Shown here: positions 32,773 through 40,274 of the stretch, in pieces
Layout of the letters: each line of letters starts with the position of its first letter
Numbering within the stretch: position 1 is the first letter of the stretch
Assembly: GCA_038131165.1 (NCBI GenBank)
Contig: JAYPOZ010000031.1
Location: 1 to 40,710 of the forward strand
Reading direction: 5' to 3'
From: UBA6544 sp038131165
GTDB lineage: Bacteria; Pseudomonadota; Alphaproteobacteria; UBA8366
Length of the DNA: 40,710 bases
Position numbers and translations under genes: made by a program
Notes under the pieces: generated by a model
Databases searched by the model: none
Told to the model about the DNA's origin: nothing
The model's input: the letters and a program-made list of their open reading frames with translations, nothing else

Positions 32773-32881
32773 GGAGGGGCGCTAGAACCGCTCCTGGCCC
32801 GACCTATGGTGACCGCAAATGGATGCCGTGGGATGGCACTATAACCAAGTCCGCCCGCTAAGGACTCCGTCGGACGGTCGC

Positions 32882-34897
32882 TTATGCCCCGGCGGCAACG
32901 GCCCGCTTACGCCGCCGAAGCCGGCCGGCACCAAGAACCATCGCCAAGAGCGTCACCAGAATCGGCACCAAGGCGATGTTGACGAAGCTCAATCGGTTCC
33001 GCAGGCGATCGATGTCCTTGCGCAAATCATGCCGCACCTGCCGGAGCGCCTTGCGTGTCGTCAGAAGTTCTCCGGTGAACTTATCGACTTCGGCCTGTTG
33101 TTCGGCGGTCAGCGTCTTGGGCGCGTCCGGTGCCGCCCCTTCCGCCGGGCTTCCCCCCTGCAGGTCACGCAGCTTCTTCTCGGTCTCCTCGAGCTGGCGC
33201 ATCAAGCGCTGTTCCTCGGATTTGAACTGCTCTTGCGCCGCGAGACGCATTTCCTCCAATCGGGTGAACGGACGGCGCGCTGAGCCGCGGCTGCGCAGGC
33301 TGATGAGATCGCTGACGCCCGAGAGATTCTCGACCGCGTTCAGGACGAAATCGCCATTGTTCGCGACCGGTACCGCAAAGCGCCGGCCGAAGAACTCGCG
33401 GGCCTGCACCCAAAACACGTTCGAGAGCATATCCGTGTCGGCGACCACGATGAGGTTCAGCGGGACTTGGGATTCCGCGATGTGGGGTTTTTGTTTCGCC
33501 TCTTCTTCCTTGTCCGCGGCTTCCTTGCCGGCCTCGTCTTTATCGGCCTTCTCCTCTTTGGCCGGCGCCGGAGCGTCCGATTTCTCGTCTCCGGATTTTT
33601 CCGCGGCTTCCTCTTTCAGCTTCGGGGGGCCATCCGGGAAAGCCGACTTGACGGTACCGGTCAGGCGCATGGCCAAGACCTGCTGTTCACCGCTCGCTTT
33701 AAAGCGCTCAACCATGCCGCGGATATCGGGGGATTGCCCGGAGACATTCTTGACGTCGACGAGCTGCGATTCGGTCGAGGTCCAGATCAAGGGCTCGCCC
33801 TTCAACGGCGATCCCTCTTTCAGGCGGATCGAGCCGGCGCTCGCTAGGTTGAGCCGGTTCAGGTTCGAGGTCACCAGGTCGCTCTTCGAGATATTCTCCT
33901 CTCCGAGCTGCAACCAGGTGATGTAGGGAGCCGGGATCACCTGCGTCTCAGTACCCGCGTTCACGAGGCGGCCGAGCCCCATATCCGCCGCGAGCTGATC
34001 CTCGGGAATTTCGATCCCCCAGGCATCGAAGAGCATCTTCAGATCCGACGATTCCGGCGGGGCGCTGGCCGTAAAACGTCGGCTGGCCGCGCCCTCGTTA
34101 TAGGGATCGACAAAAACAATCGCCTTGCCGCCCCGCATCAAGTACTGGTCGATCGCGTAGAGTTCTTCGTCGTTGAGACGCGCCGCATGCGCCAGCAGAA
34201 GCAAGTCGACGTCATCGCCCAATTGCTCCGGCAATACGAGCTGTCGCACCGCAAAGTTTTCCTTCAGCTGGGCGATCACCGCCCACGGCTCGGTCGGCAG
34301 GCCGCGCATCTGCGCGGTCATATCGCCGAACATCGGAGCACTGGTCCAAACCCCAATGCGCGCTTGATCCGGGTTCTGCAGCTTCACAACCATGCGCGCG
34401 AGGTCGTACTCGAGAAAACGATCGCGTTCGAGCTGGAACATTTCGATGACGCCTTTCGAATCGTCCAACTCCCCAATCAGTCCAAAATAGACTTTCTCAC
34501 CGCTCTCATCCAAAGGAATACCCTGAAGCCCAGCCTTCACCGCAGCGTCTTCGGTCTCCGAGAACGGCTCGGGGTCCTTCTCGATCACGGTAAGGTTGCC
34601 CGCCGAAACGGCCGCAAATTCCTTAAGCATATCGCGGACACGCGTGGCGTGCAGGCCGAAGGCCGGCGCCGCTTCGCCCAGCTCGCGCGAATAGTAGAGC
34701 GTCAACGTCGCGGGACGGTTGAGCGACTTCAGGATATTCTTGGTCCCGTCCGACAACGTAAAGAGTTTGTCCTGGGTCAGGTCGAGGCGCACCCCGGTCA
34801 GGGCGGAAACGCCCAGATTGAAGAGAATGAACACGACAATCGCGACGGCGCCCGCCGTCATCGCGCCGCCACGAGAATTGATCAAGTTTGCCAGCAT
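32882..34897 (-). CDS. GldG-family ABC transporter auxiliary protein
   Basis: A 671-residue membrane protein with one N-terminal helix (about 14-35), a GldG-like extracytoplasmic domain (about 36-410), a charged insert rich in Lys, Glu, Asp and Ala (about 425-478), a second conserved part with LNLIVVADTDMLSN, a coiled coil (about 565-640) and a C-terminal helix (about 642-662) with a basic tail. Bacteroidetes GldG works with GldA and GldF in gliding, but this family also occurs in non-gliding bacteria with unknown cargo. GGGAGGACGG precedes the ATG. It starts 12 bases after the permease gene. Confidence 0.9.
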   Translation of the reverse strand: MLANLINSRGGAMTAGAVAIVVFILFNLGVSALTGVRLDLTQDKLFTLSDGTKNILKSLNRPATLTLYYSRELGEAAPAFGLHATRVRDMLKEFAAVSAGNLTVIEKDPEPFSETEDAAVKAGLQGIPLDESGEKVYFGLIGELDDSKGVIEMFQLERDRFLEYDLARMVVKLQNPDQARIGVWTSAPMFGDMTAQMRGLPTEPWAVIAQLKENFAVRQLVLPEQLGDDVDLLLLAHAARLNDEELYAIDQYLMRGGKAIVFVDPYNEGAASRRFTASAPPESSDLKMLFDAWGIEIPEDQLAADMGLGRLVNAGTETQVIPAPYITWLQLGEENISKSDLVTSNLNRLNLASAGSIRLKEGSPLKGEPLIWTSTESQLVDVKNVSGQSPDIRGMVERFKASGEQQVLAMRLTGTVKSAFPDGPPKLKEEAAEKSGDEKSDAPAPAKEEKADKDEAGKEAADKEEEAKQKPHIAESQVPLNLIVVADTDMLSNVFWVQAREFFGRRFAVPVANNGDFVLNAVENLSGVSDLISLRSRGSARRPFTRLEEMRLAAQEQFKSEEQRLMRQLEETEKKLRDLQGGSPAEGAAPDAPKTLTAEQQAEVDKFTGELLTTRKALRQVRHDLRKDIDRLRNRLSFVNIALVPILVTLLAMVLGAGRLRRRKRAVAAGA

Positions 34898-34909
34898 TTT
34901 CCGTCCTCC

Positions 34910-35647
34910 CTAACTGCTCGCCTTGGACCGTTCGACGGCCAGGCCATTGAGGAACAGGAACAACACGATGACCGAGATAAAGTAGAAGACGTCTCTGATA
35001 TCCAGCATGCCGCGTGAAATCGCCGCGTAATGATCCGAGAAACTCAGCGAACGGATAAAGTCGATCAGCCAGCCCGGCGCCCATTCGGCGAAGGCGTTGA
35101 TGACAACGGACGTGCCGGTGGCGATGAAGAGGAAGCACAGCGCCGCGGTGACGACAAAGGCAATCACCTGATTCTTGGTCAATGCGGAGACGAAGGAGCC
35201 GATGGCGAGAAATCCGCCCGCCATGAGCAAGCTGCCGCAGTAACCGGCAACGATAACGCCATTATCCGGCTCGCCGAGATAATTGACCGTGATCCAAATC
35301 GGAAATGTGAGGGCCAGCGCTACACCGGTGAAACACCAGGCGGCAATGAACTTGCCCAGAATAGCCTCCGTCAAGGTCACGGGCAGCGTCATCAGCAGCT
35401 CTATCGTACCGTTGCGGCGTTCCTCGGCCCAAAGTCGCATGGAGATGGCCGGGATCAGAATCAGATAGAGCCAACCATGAAAATTAAAGAAGGTCCCGAG
35501 GCTGGCTTGATCGCTTTCGAAGAATCCGCCCGCGAAAAAGGTCAGCGCTCCGGAAAGTCCGAGAAAAATGACGATAAAGACATAGGCGAGGGGGGTGGCG
35601 AAATATCCTGCCATCTCGCGGCGAAATACAATGAACGTGTTGCGCAT
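34910..35647 (-). CDS. ABC-2 type permease, GldF-like
   Basis: A 245-residue integral membrane protein with six likely helices (about 15-38, 55-72, 100-125, 132-158, 165-190, 215-238). It begins MRNTFIVFRREMAGYFATP and carries SMRLWAEERRNGTIELL near residues 68-84, both typical of ABC-2 permeases of the GldF/NosY type. It lies 3 bases after the ATPase gene and 12 before the GldG-like gene, so the three form one exporter operon. Substrate unknown. Confidence 0.94.
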   Translation of the reverse strand: MRNTFIVFRREMAGYFATPLAYVFIVIFLGLSGALTFFAGGFFESDQASLGTFFNFHGWLYLILIPAISMRLWAEERRNGTIELLMTLPVTLTEAILGKFIAAWCFTGVALALTFPIWITVNYLGEPDNGVIVAGYCGSLLMAGGFLAIGSFVSALTKNQVIAFVVTAALCFLFIATGTSVVINAFAEWAPGWLIDFIRSLSFSDHYAAISRGMLDIRDVFYFISVIVLFLFLNGLAVERSKASS

Positions 35648-35650
35648 GAT

Positions 35651-36568
35651 CTACCCCACCGCCGTGATTTGACGGAAGACATCGTCAAGCCGTCCCCGCT
35701 CGACATGCAATTCGTCGACGGCGACCCCTTTGTCGCGAAGCCCCGCGCCGACAGCGTCTATAATGCTAGCCCCGGAGGCCGGCAGGACACGCAGTCGACC
35801 CGCATCCAGCGTTTCGATCGAAGCGATTCCCGGCACCCCTGCTAGAGCGGAACGGATTGCCGCCGTCTCGGAAGCACGAAGCAGAACCGCGTTATGATTG
35901 GGTGCCTGACTCAACAATTCCTCGGGGGTGCTGTCGGCCACGATACGCCCCTTGGCGACGATGATCGCGCGGCTGCAGACGGCCTCGACTTCCTCGAGAA
36001 TATGGGTCGAGACAACAATTGCCTTCTCGCCCGCCATGCCGAGAATCAGATCACGGACTTCATGCTTTTGATTGGGGTCGAGACCGTCGGTCGGCTCGTC
36101 GAGAATGAGCACGTCGGGATCGTGCAGCAGTGCCTGGGCCAGACCCACCCTGCGCTTATAACCCTTGGAAAGGGTGTCGATCGGCTGCTCCATGACACTG
36201 GAGAGTTGCGTCTTCGCGATCGCATTCTCGATCCGGGCAGCTGCGTCGGCGCCATCGAACCCGCGGACCCGCGCGACGAACATCAGGAAGGCTGCCGTGG
36301 TCATATCCGGCCACATTGGCGCCCCTTCCGGAAGATAGCCGACCCGCCGCTTCACATCGATCGGATCTTCCAACACGTCGAACCCACAAATTCGGGCGGT
36401 GCCCGATGTCGGCCGTAGAAATCCGGTCGCCATTTTCATGGTCGTCGATTTTCCCGCCCCATTCGGACCCAAGAAACCGACCACTTCGCCCCGCTCGACC
36501 GCAAAGCTCACGTCATTGACCGCTGTGATAGGGCCGAATTGTTTTGTCAGATGATCGATCTCGATCAT
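35651..36568 (-). CDS. ABC transporter ATP-binding protein, GldA-like
   Basis: A 305-residue ABC ATPase. Walker A GPNGAGKST is at 34-42, the signature LSKGY (133-137), Walker B LILDEP (154-159) and the switch His in VVSTHILEE. LSKGY in place of LSGGQ is usual in the ABC-2/Gld group. A regulatory C-terminal domain of about 80 residues follows. ATG 36568, with GGGGGA six bases or so upstream, gives MIEIDHLTKQFG; the frame to 36595 is not needed. First gene of the exporter operon, 115 bases downstream of the TPR gene, which may share its transcript. Confidence 0.95.
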   Translation of the reverse strand: MIEIDHLTKQFGPITAVNDVSFAVERGEVVGFLGPNGAGKSTTMKMATGFLRPTSGTARICGFDVLEDPIDVKRRVGYLPEGAPMWPDMTTAAFLMFVARVRGFDGADAAARIENAIAKTQLSSVMEQPIDTLSKGYKRRVGLAQALLHDPDVLILDEPTDGLDPNQKHEVRDLILGMAGEKAIVVSTHILEEVEAVCSRAIIVAKGRIVADSTPEELLSQAPNHNAVLLRASETAAIRSALAGVPGIASIETLDAGRLRVLPASGASIIDAVGAGLRDKGVAVDELHVERGRLDDVFRQITAVG

Positions 36569-36683
36569 ATTTCCCCCAATTCCAACCAAAGCCACGGCGC
36601 CGGGACACCTTATGGGCGCCCCGCACGCCGTGTCGATGTAATCAAACAGCCCGAAGATTCAAGAGCGGGCCGAATTCTCCCGG

Positions 36684-37148
36684 CTAGGAGAGACCTTTTT
36701 TCTTCTTATAGGCCTCGATCGCCGCTTTCAGTTCGTTGAACTGCTCGCAGCTGAAAAAACAAATGTCGTCGAGCCGCTTGAGATGCTTTTCCGCGTTCGC
36801 CAGATCATCCATGCGCAGATAAAGCTCGCCGACATATTCGTGCGCATCCTTGTGCGCGGGATCGATCTTGAGCGCCTTCTTGTAATTTTCCAGAGACGCT
36901 GCGAGATCGTTCAGCTTACGCTGGCTGAATGCCAGCAAGTTCAACGCATCCGCATTTTGCGGCTGCGCCGCGACGACTTTCTCCAACTGGGGAATCGCCT
37001 CTTTGTATCGTTCGGCCTTAACGTGCTCGCGGGCAGAGATCATTTCCGCCAAGTCTGCGGGTGCGGGCGGATCGCTCGATCCCGCCGCATGAACCGGCCC
37101 CGTCGCAAAGAAAACCCCGGCGACCAAAAGCATCATGAATTTTTGCAT
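36684..37148 (-). CDS. Secreted TPR protein
   Basis: A 154-residue periplasmic protein with a signal peptide (1-21, ending VHA-AG) and three to four tetratricopeptide repeats (about 33-135), for example YKEAIPQLEKVVAAQPQNAD and LENYKKALKIDP. The C-terminal segment DDICFFSCEQFNEL carries two cysteines three apart, which could form a disulfide in the periplasm and recurs, as I recall, in related small TPR proteins. TPR folds bind other proteins; the partner is unknown. It sits upstream of the exporter operon on the same strand and diverges from the dehydrogenase gene. Confidence 0.88.
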   Translation of the reverse strand: MQKFMMLLVAGVFFATGPVHAAGSSDPPAPADLAEMISAREHVKAERYKEAIPQLEKVVAAQPQNADALNLLAFSQRKLNDLAASLENYKKALKIDPAHKDAHEYVGELYLRMDDLANAEKHLKRLDDICFFSCEQFNELKAAIEAYKKKKGLS

Positions 37149-37212
37149 TTCGTATCCTCTCGTTTCAGGCCCCTCCCGCGTTGAGCCCGATCATCAAATC
37201 GACCCCAGAAAG

Positions 37213-37234
37213 CTGGTCCGCAAATGTGGTCCAG
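37213..37234 (+). promoter_or_regulatory. Hairpin or operator-like dyad upstream of the second dehydrogenase
   Basis: CTGG-T-CCGC-AAAT-GTGG-T-CCAG can fold as an interrupted 8-bp stem with an AAAT loop, and also holds two direct TGGTCC copies. It lies in the 252-base divergent gap before the gene at 37401. A role as a regulator site is only a possibility. Confidence 0.35.
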
Positions 37235-37261
37235 GACATCGCTGGGTTACTGTTCATACGG

Positions 37262-37283
37262 GGTTCGGCCGGAAATTTGAACC
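37262..37283 (+). promoter_or_regulatory. Second inverted repeat in the same divergent gap
   Basis: GGTTC (37262-37266) and GAACC (37279-37283) are inverted around 12 bases. Weak on its own; noted because it lies near the dyad at 37213. The rest of the gap shows no recognisable RNA or promoter. Confidence 0.25.
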
Positions 37284-37400
37284 AGAAAATGTCCAGACTA
37301 TCCCTGCCGCTAACTTAATGAATCTCTCCGATTATCGGGTATTGGCGGAAGTGCGACAAGCCGCTAGCATCCCGCCCCCGAATTTGCGCAGGAATTAGTG

Positions 37401-38498
37401 ATGACCTTCAAAACCGTCGCCATCATCGGAGCCGGAACCATGGGCTCCGGCATTGCCACAAACATCGCACAGAGCGGTATCGATGTCCGCATGATCGATA
37501 TCTCGCAAGAGGCGGTCGATCGCGCTTTGGTGACGGTTGGCAGCTTCTTCGACCGGAATGCCGAGAAAGGCCGGATGAGCGAAGCCGAGGCGGGACAGGC
37601 CAAAGCGCACCTCTCGGGCGGCACGGACATCGCTCTTGCCGGGGAGGCGGATTTGATCGTGGAGGCGGTTTTCGAACGTTTCGATCTGAAGGCCGATCTG
37701 TATGGCCGCTTGAACCCGCACTTGCGCGCCGACACCGTCGTGGCGACAAACACCAGCTGCCTCACTGTGAACGGCTTGGCGGAAGCGGTCGATGACCCGA
37801 CTCGTTTTTTGGGCCTTCATTACTTTAATCCGGCGGCGATCAATCCCATCGTGGAGGTCGTGAGAGGCGACCAGACCCGTCAGGATGTCATCGGTGCCGC
37901 GGTGGATTTTTGCAACGCGACGTCAAAGAAACCCATCCTGTGCAAAGACAGCTACGGCTTCGCGCTCAATCGGTTCTTCTGCCCGTATTCGAACGAGGCG
38001 GTGCGGCTGTACGAAGAAGGCCTCGGCACACCCGCGCAGATCGACCGCGTGGCGCAAGAAGCGATGGGCATCGCAGCCGGCCCGTTTCTGGTAATGAATT
38101 TGGTGGGCATGCAGACCATGGCCCATGCCGCCGAGAATCTAGAGCCGCATGGCGCTTTCTATACCCCGAGCGCAAAGGTCAAGGAGATGGGTGCCGCCAA
38201 CGGCAAATGGGAGATCGGGGAGGCGCCAGCACCCGATCAGGCTGCCGACACACAGATCGCGGAACGGCTTTGGGGTGCCACATTCCTGCCTGTTCTCCAG
38301 GAACTGGACGAAGAGGTTGCATCCCCATCGGAGATCGATATGGGCGCGGGGCTCGCCCTGCGGTTTGGGAAGGCCCCGTGTGCGACCATGGACGCATTAG
38401 GCCGGGAGGCAGTTGAGCGGCTGATCGACTATTATTGCCGCACATATGATACCTCACCGCCCAGGACACTGGCCCGCGTCGGCACGCTTGTCAGCTGA
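37401..38498 (+). CDS. 3-Hydroxyacyl-CoA dehydrogenase
   Basis: A 365-residue NAD-dependent 3-hydroxyacyl-CoA dehydrogenase. GAGTMGSG is at 10-17, the acidic strand-2 end in RMIDIS, and the catalytic His in FLGLHYFNPA with Glu in IVEVVRG. It is about 75 residues longer than the Hbd at 9.7 kb, with an extended C-terminal region (about 280-365) ending in a second small helical unit. The chain length it prefers cannot be read. ATG 37401 has AGGA seven bases upstream; GTG 37398 is an alternative one codon earlier. No enoyl-CoA hydratase or thiolase gene is adjacent. Confidence 0.92.
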   Translation: MTFKTVAIIGAGTMGSGIATNIAQSGIDVRMIDISQEAVDRALVTVGSFFDRNAEKGRMSEAEAGQAKAHLSGGTDIALAGEADLIVEAVFERFDLKADLYGRLNPHLRADTVVATNTSCLTVNGLAEAVDDPTRFLGLHYFNPAAINPIVEVVRGDQTRQDVIGAAVDFCNATSKKPILCKDSYGFALNRFFCPYSNEAVRLYEEGLGTPAQIDRVAQEAMGIAAGPFLVMNLVGMQTMAHAAENLEPHGAFYTPSAKVKEMGAANGKWEIGEAPAPDQAADTQIAERLWGATFLPVLQELDEEVASPSEIDMGAGLALRFGKAPCATMDALGREAVERLIDYYCRTYDTSPPRTLARVGTLVS

Positions 38499-38532
38499 CA
38501 CCGGGGCGGGAAAACGTGCTAATGTTTAACCT

Positions 38533-38709
38533 ATGAGAGATATATCGCGCATTCATTGCCCTTGGTGCGGCGCACCGACCCCGATGGACTATGTCCATGG
38601 CCACGCTCAGTGCGCCCATTGCAAGACGAATATCGCACCCTGCTGCGATGGTGCCGTTGCGTGCGCCGAGAGCGAGGTCGGCGCGCGGTCCTCGGTGGCC
38701 GAGGGATAA
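38533..38709 (+). CDS. 58-residue zinc-ribbon microprotein
   Basis: A short ORF with a clear protein pattern: CPWC at 9-12 and CAHC at 27-30 form a four-cysteine zinc ribbon around YVHGHAQ, followed by NIAPCCDG with a further cysteine pair at 37-38 and a Ser/Ala/Glu tail. I recall similar short proteins in other alphaproteobacteria, with the YVHGH and PCCxG blocks kept. It could bind nucleic acid or a protein partner; function unknown. It lies 34 bases after the dehydrogenase and 5 bases before the nuclease-fold gene, so it is probably co-transcribed with the latter. The GAGGGATAACAACG overlapping its stop doubles as the next gene's ribosome binding site. Confidence 0.78.
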   Translation: MRDISRIHCPWCGAPTPMDYVHGHAQCAHCKTNIAPCCDGAVACAESEVGARSSVAEG

Positions 38710-38714
38710 CAACG

Positions 38715-39182
38715 ATGTCCGGGACGCTCCGTAGCATCTCCGCCGTCTGTCTGTGCCTCACGGCATATTTCTGGAGCGCTGCCAATGCCGCCGCTGAAGA
38801 GGTTCGGGGCGTGGCCTCGATTAAGTCCGGCAATGAAATAGTGATCGGTAAGCGCATCGTGCGTCTCTTCGGCGTACAAGCACCAAAGATCGACGAAATC
38901 TGCCAGATCGAGGAAGCCAAGATGAAATGCGGCATTGTCGCTTGGTCTCAGCTAATCCAACTGGCCGACGGATGGCATGTATCCTGCGATATCGAGCTTA
39001 AGTCCAAGCAGGGAAGCGATTTCGCAACCTGTTATATTGGCGAGATCGACGTCAACGAAGGCATGGTACGCAGCGGCTGGGCGAAAGCGGCCCGTAAGCA
39101 GACGGACCGTTATATCGTCGACGAAGAAGACGCCCGAGCCTCAAAGCGTGGTTTGTGGACCGAATCGAATACGGGCGGTTAA
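38715..39182 (+). CDS. Secreted thermonuclease-fold protein lacking catalytic residues
   Basis: A 155-residue protein with a signal peptide (1-26, ANA-AAE) and a staphylococcal-nuclease fold. RLFGVQAP (50-57) and the C-terminal EGMVRSGWAKA and ARASKRGLW blocks match the family. The active site does not: the DGDT calcium loop reads SGNE (38-41), DAPE reads QAPK (55-58), and the RYGR arginine position reads KQGS (98-101). Only R50 remains. I infer a non-catalytic binding protein. Cysteines C63, C72, C91 and C106 may form disulfides. It follows the zinc-ribbon gene by 5 bases and its stop overlaps the UDP-glucuronate decarboxylase stop by 4 bases. Confidence 0.85.
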   Translation: MSGTLRSISAVCLCLTAYFWSAANAAAEEVRGVASIKSGNEIVIGKRIVRLFGVQAPKIDEICQIEEAKMKCGIVAWSQLIQLADGWHVSCDIELKSKQGSDFATCYIGEIDVNEGMVRSGWAKAARKQTDRYIVDEEDARASKRGLWTESNTGG

Positions 39183-40129
39183 AGAATACTCTTGAAGTAG
39201 GCGACCGTCTTCGCCAAACCGTCCTCGAGGCCAATTCTCGGCGCCCAACCCAGCAAGGCACGCGCCCGCGTGATATCGGGACAGCGCTGCAAGGGATCAT
39301 CCGCCGGCAACGGCCGGTACTCGACGGTGGCGGTACCGTCGATCAGAGCCGTAATCCGCGTCGCCAATTCTCCGATCGGCATTTCGGTCGGATTTCCCAG
39401 ATTGATCGGACCCGTTTCGCTTTCGGGCGTTTCCATCAACCTGATAAGGCCGTCTACGAGGTCGTCAACATAGCAGAAGGACCGGGTCTGCATGCCGTCG
39501 CCATAGACGGTCACGGGGCCGCCCCGCAGAGCTTGGACGATGAAATTAGAGACGACACGGCCGTCGTCCGGCATCATCCTCGGTCCATACGTGTTGAAAA
39601 TCCGGGCGACCTTGATCGGCAATCGATGCTGGCGGTGATAGTCGAAGAACAATGTCTCAGCGCATCGTTTTCCTTCGTCGTAACAGGCGCGCGGGCCGAT
39701 GGGATTGACGTTGCCGAGGTAATCTTCCGACTGCGGATGGACGGTCGGATCGCCATAGACCTCGCTTGTAGACGCCTGCAGCACCCGAACCCCCAACCGT
39801 TTCGCAAGACCGAGAATATTGATGGCCCCATGGACATTGGTTTTCGTCGTCTGCACCGGATCACGCTGGTAATGTATCGGCGATGCAGGGCATGCGAGAT
39901 TGTAAATTTCATCTACCTCGACATAGAGCGGAAAAGTTACGTCGTGGCGGATCAATTCGAAATAGGGACCATCCAACAAATGGGCAATGTTGGCCTTCGA
40001 ACCGGTGTAGTAATTGTCGACACAAACGACTTCGTGGCCGCGTTCGATCAAGCGTTCGCATAAATGCGAGCCAATAAATCCCGCACCACCCGTGACGAGC
40101 GAGCGTATTTTTCTACCGCTTGAATGCAT
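39179..40129 (-). CDS. UDP-glucuronate decarboxylase (UDP-xylose synthase)
   Basis: A 316-residue extended short-chain dehydrogenase that turns UDP-glucuronate into UDP-xylose. GGAGFIG is at 14-20. STSEVYGD and RACYDEGKR (the Tyr-xxx-Lys pair) are the signature of the UXS group, as are ACPASPIHYQ and RIFNTYGPRM. ATG 40129 has GGAG about 9 bases upstream; the open frame continues to 40336 but that part is not protein-like for the family. It diverges from an epimerase gene across 145 bases. The product would feed exopolysaccharide, LPS or capsule synthesis. Confidence 0.93.
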   Translation of the reverse strand: MHSSGRKIRSLVTGGAGFIGSHLCERLIERGHEVVCVDNYYTGSKANIAHLLDGPYFELIRHDVTFPLYVEVDEIYNLACPASPIHYQRDPVQTTKTNVHGAINILGLAKRLGVRVLQASTSEVYGDPTVHPQSEDYLGNVNPIGPRACYDEGKRCAETLFFDYHRQHRLPIKVARIFNTYGPRMMPDDGRVVSNFIVQALRGGPVTVYGDGMQTRSFCYVDDLVDGLIRLMETPESETGPINLGNPTEMPIGELATRITALIDGTATVEYRPLPADDPLQRCPDITRARALLGWAPRIGLEDGLAKTVAYFKSIL

Positions 40130-40274
40130 TTCGAGGTTCTCCGATGCCGAACATAACGCAGTTCGAAATCTATAACACGCGACCACGTCAGGCACCGCTA
40201 TTTTGTAGGGTTCGTTGCTTCTGGCGCTAGCCTGAATGGATTCAGTATGATATCGACGATTAACGGATGAAAAC

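Noticed and set aside
32823..32866. Terminator between metW and the GldG-like gene
   Set aside because: Small stems (TGCC/GGCA and AGTCC/GGACT) exist but no T-run follows on either strand.
34187..36418. Several 170-276 codon plus-strand ORFs across the exporter operon
   Set aside because: Charged, Gln/His/Asp-rich antisense frames of the GldG, permease and ATPase genes.
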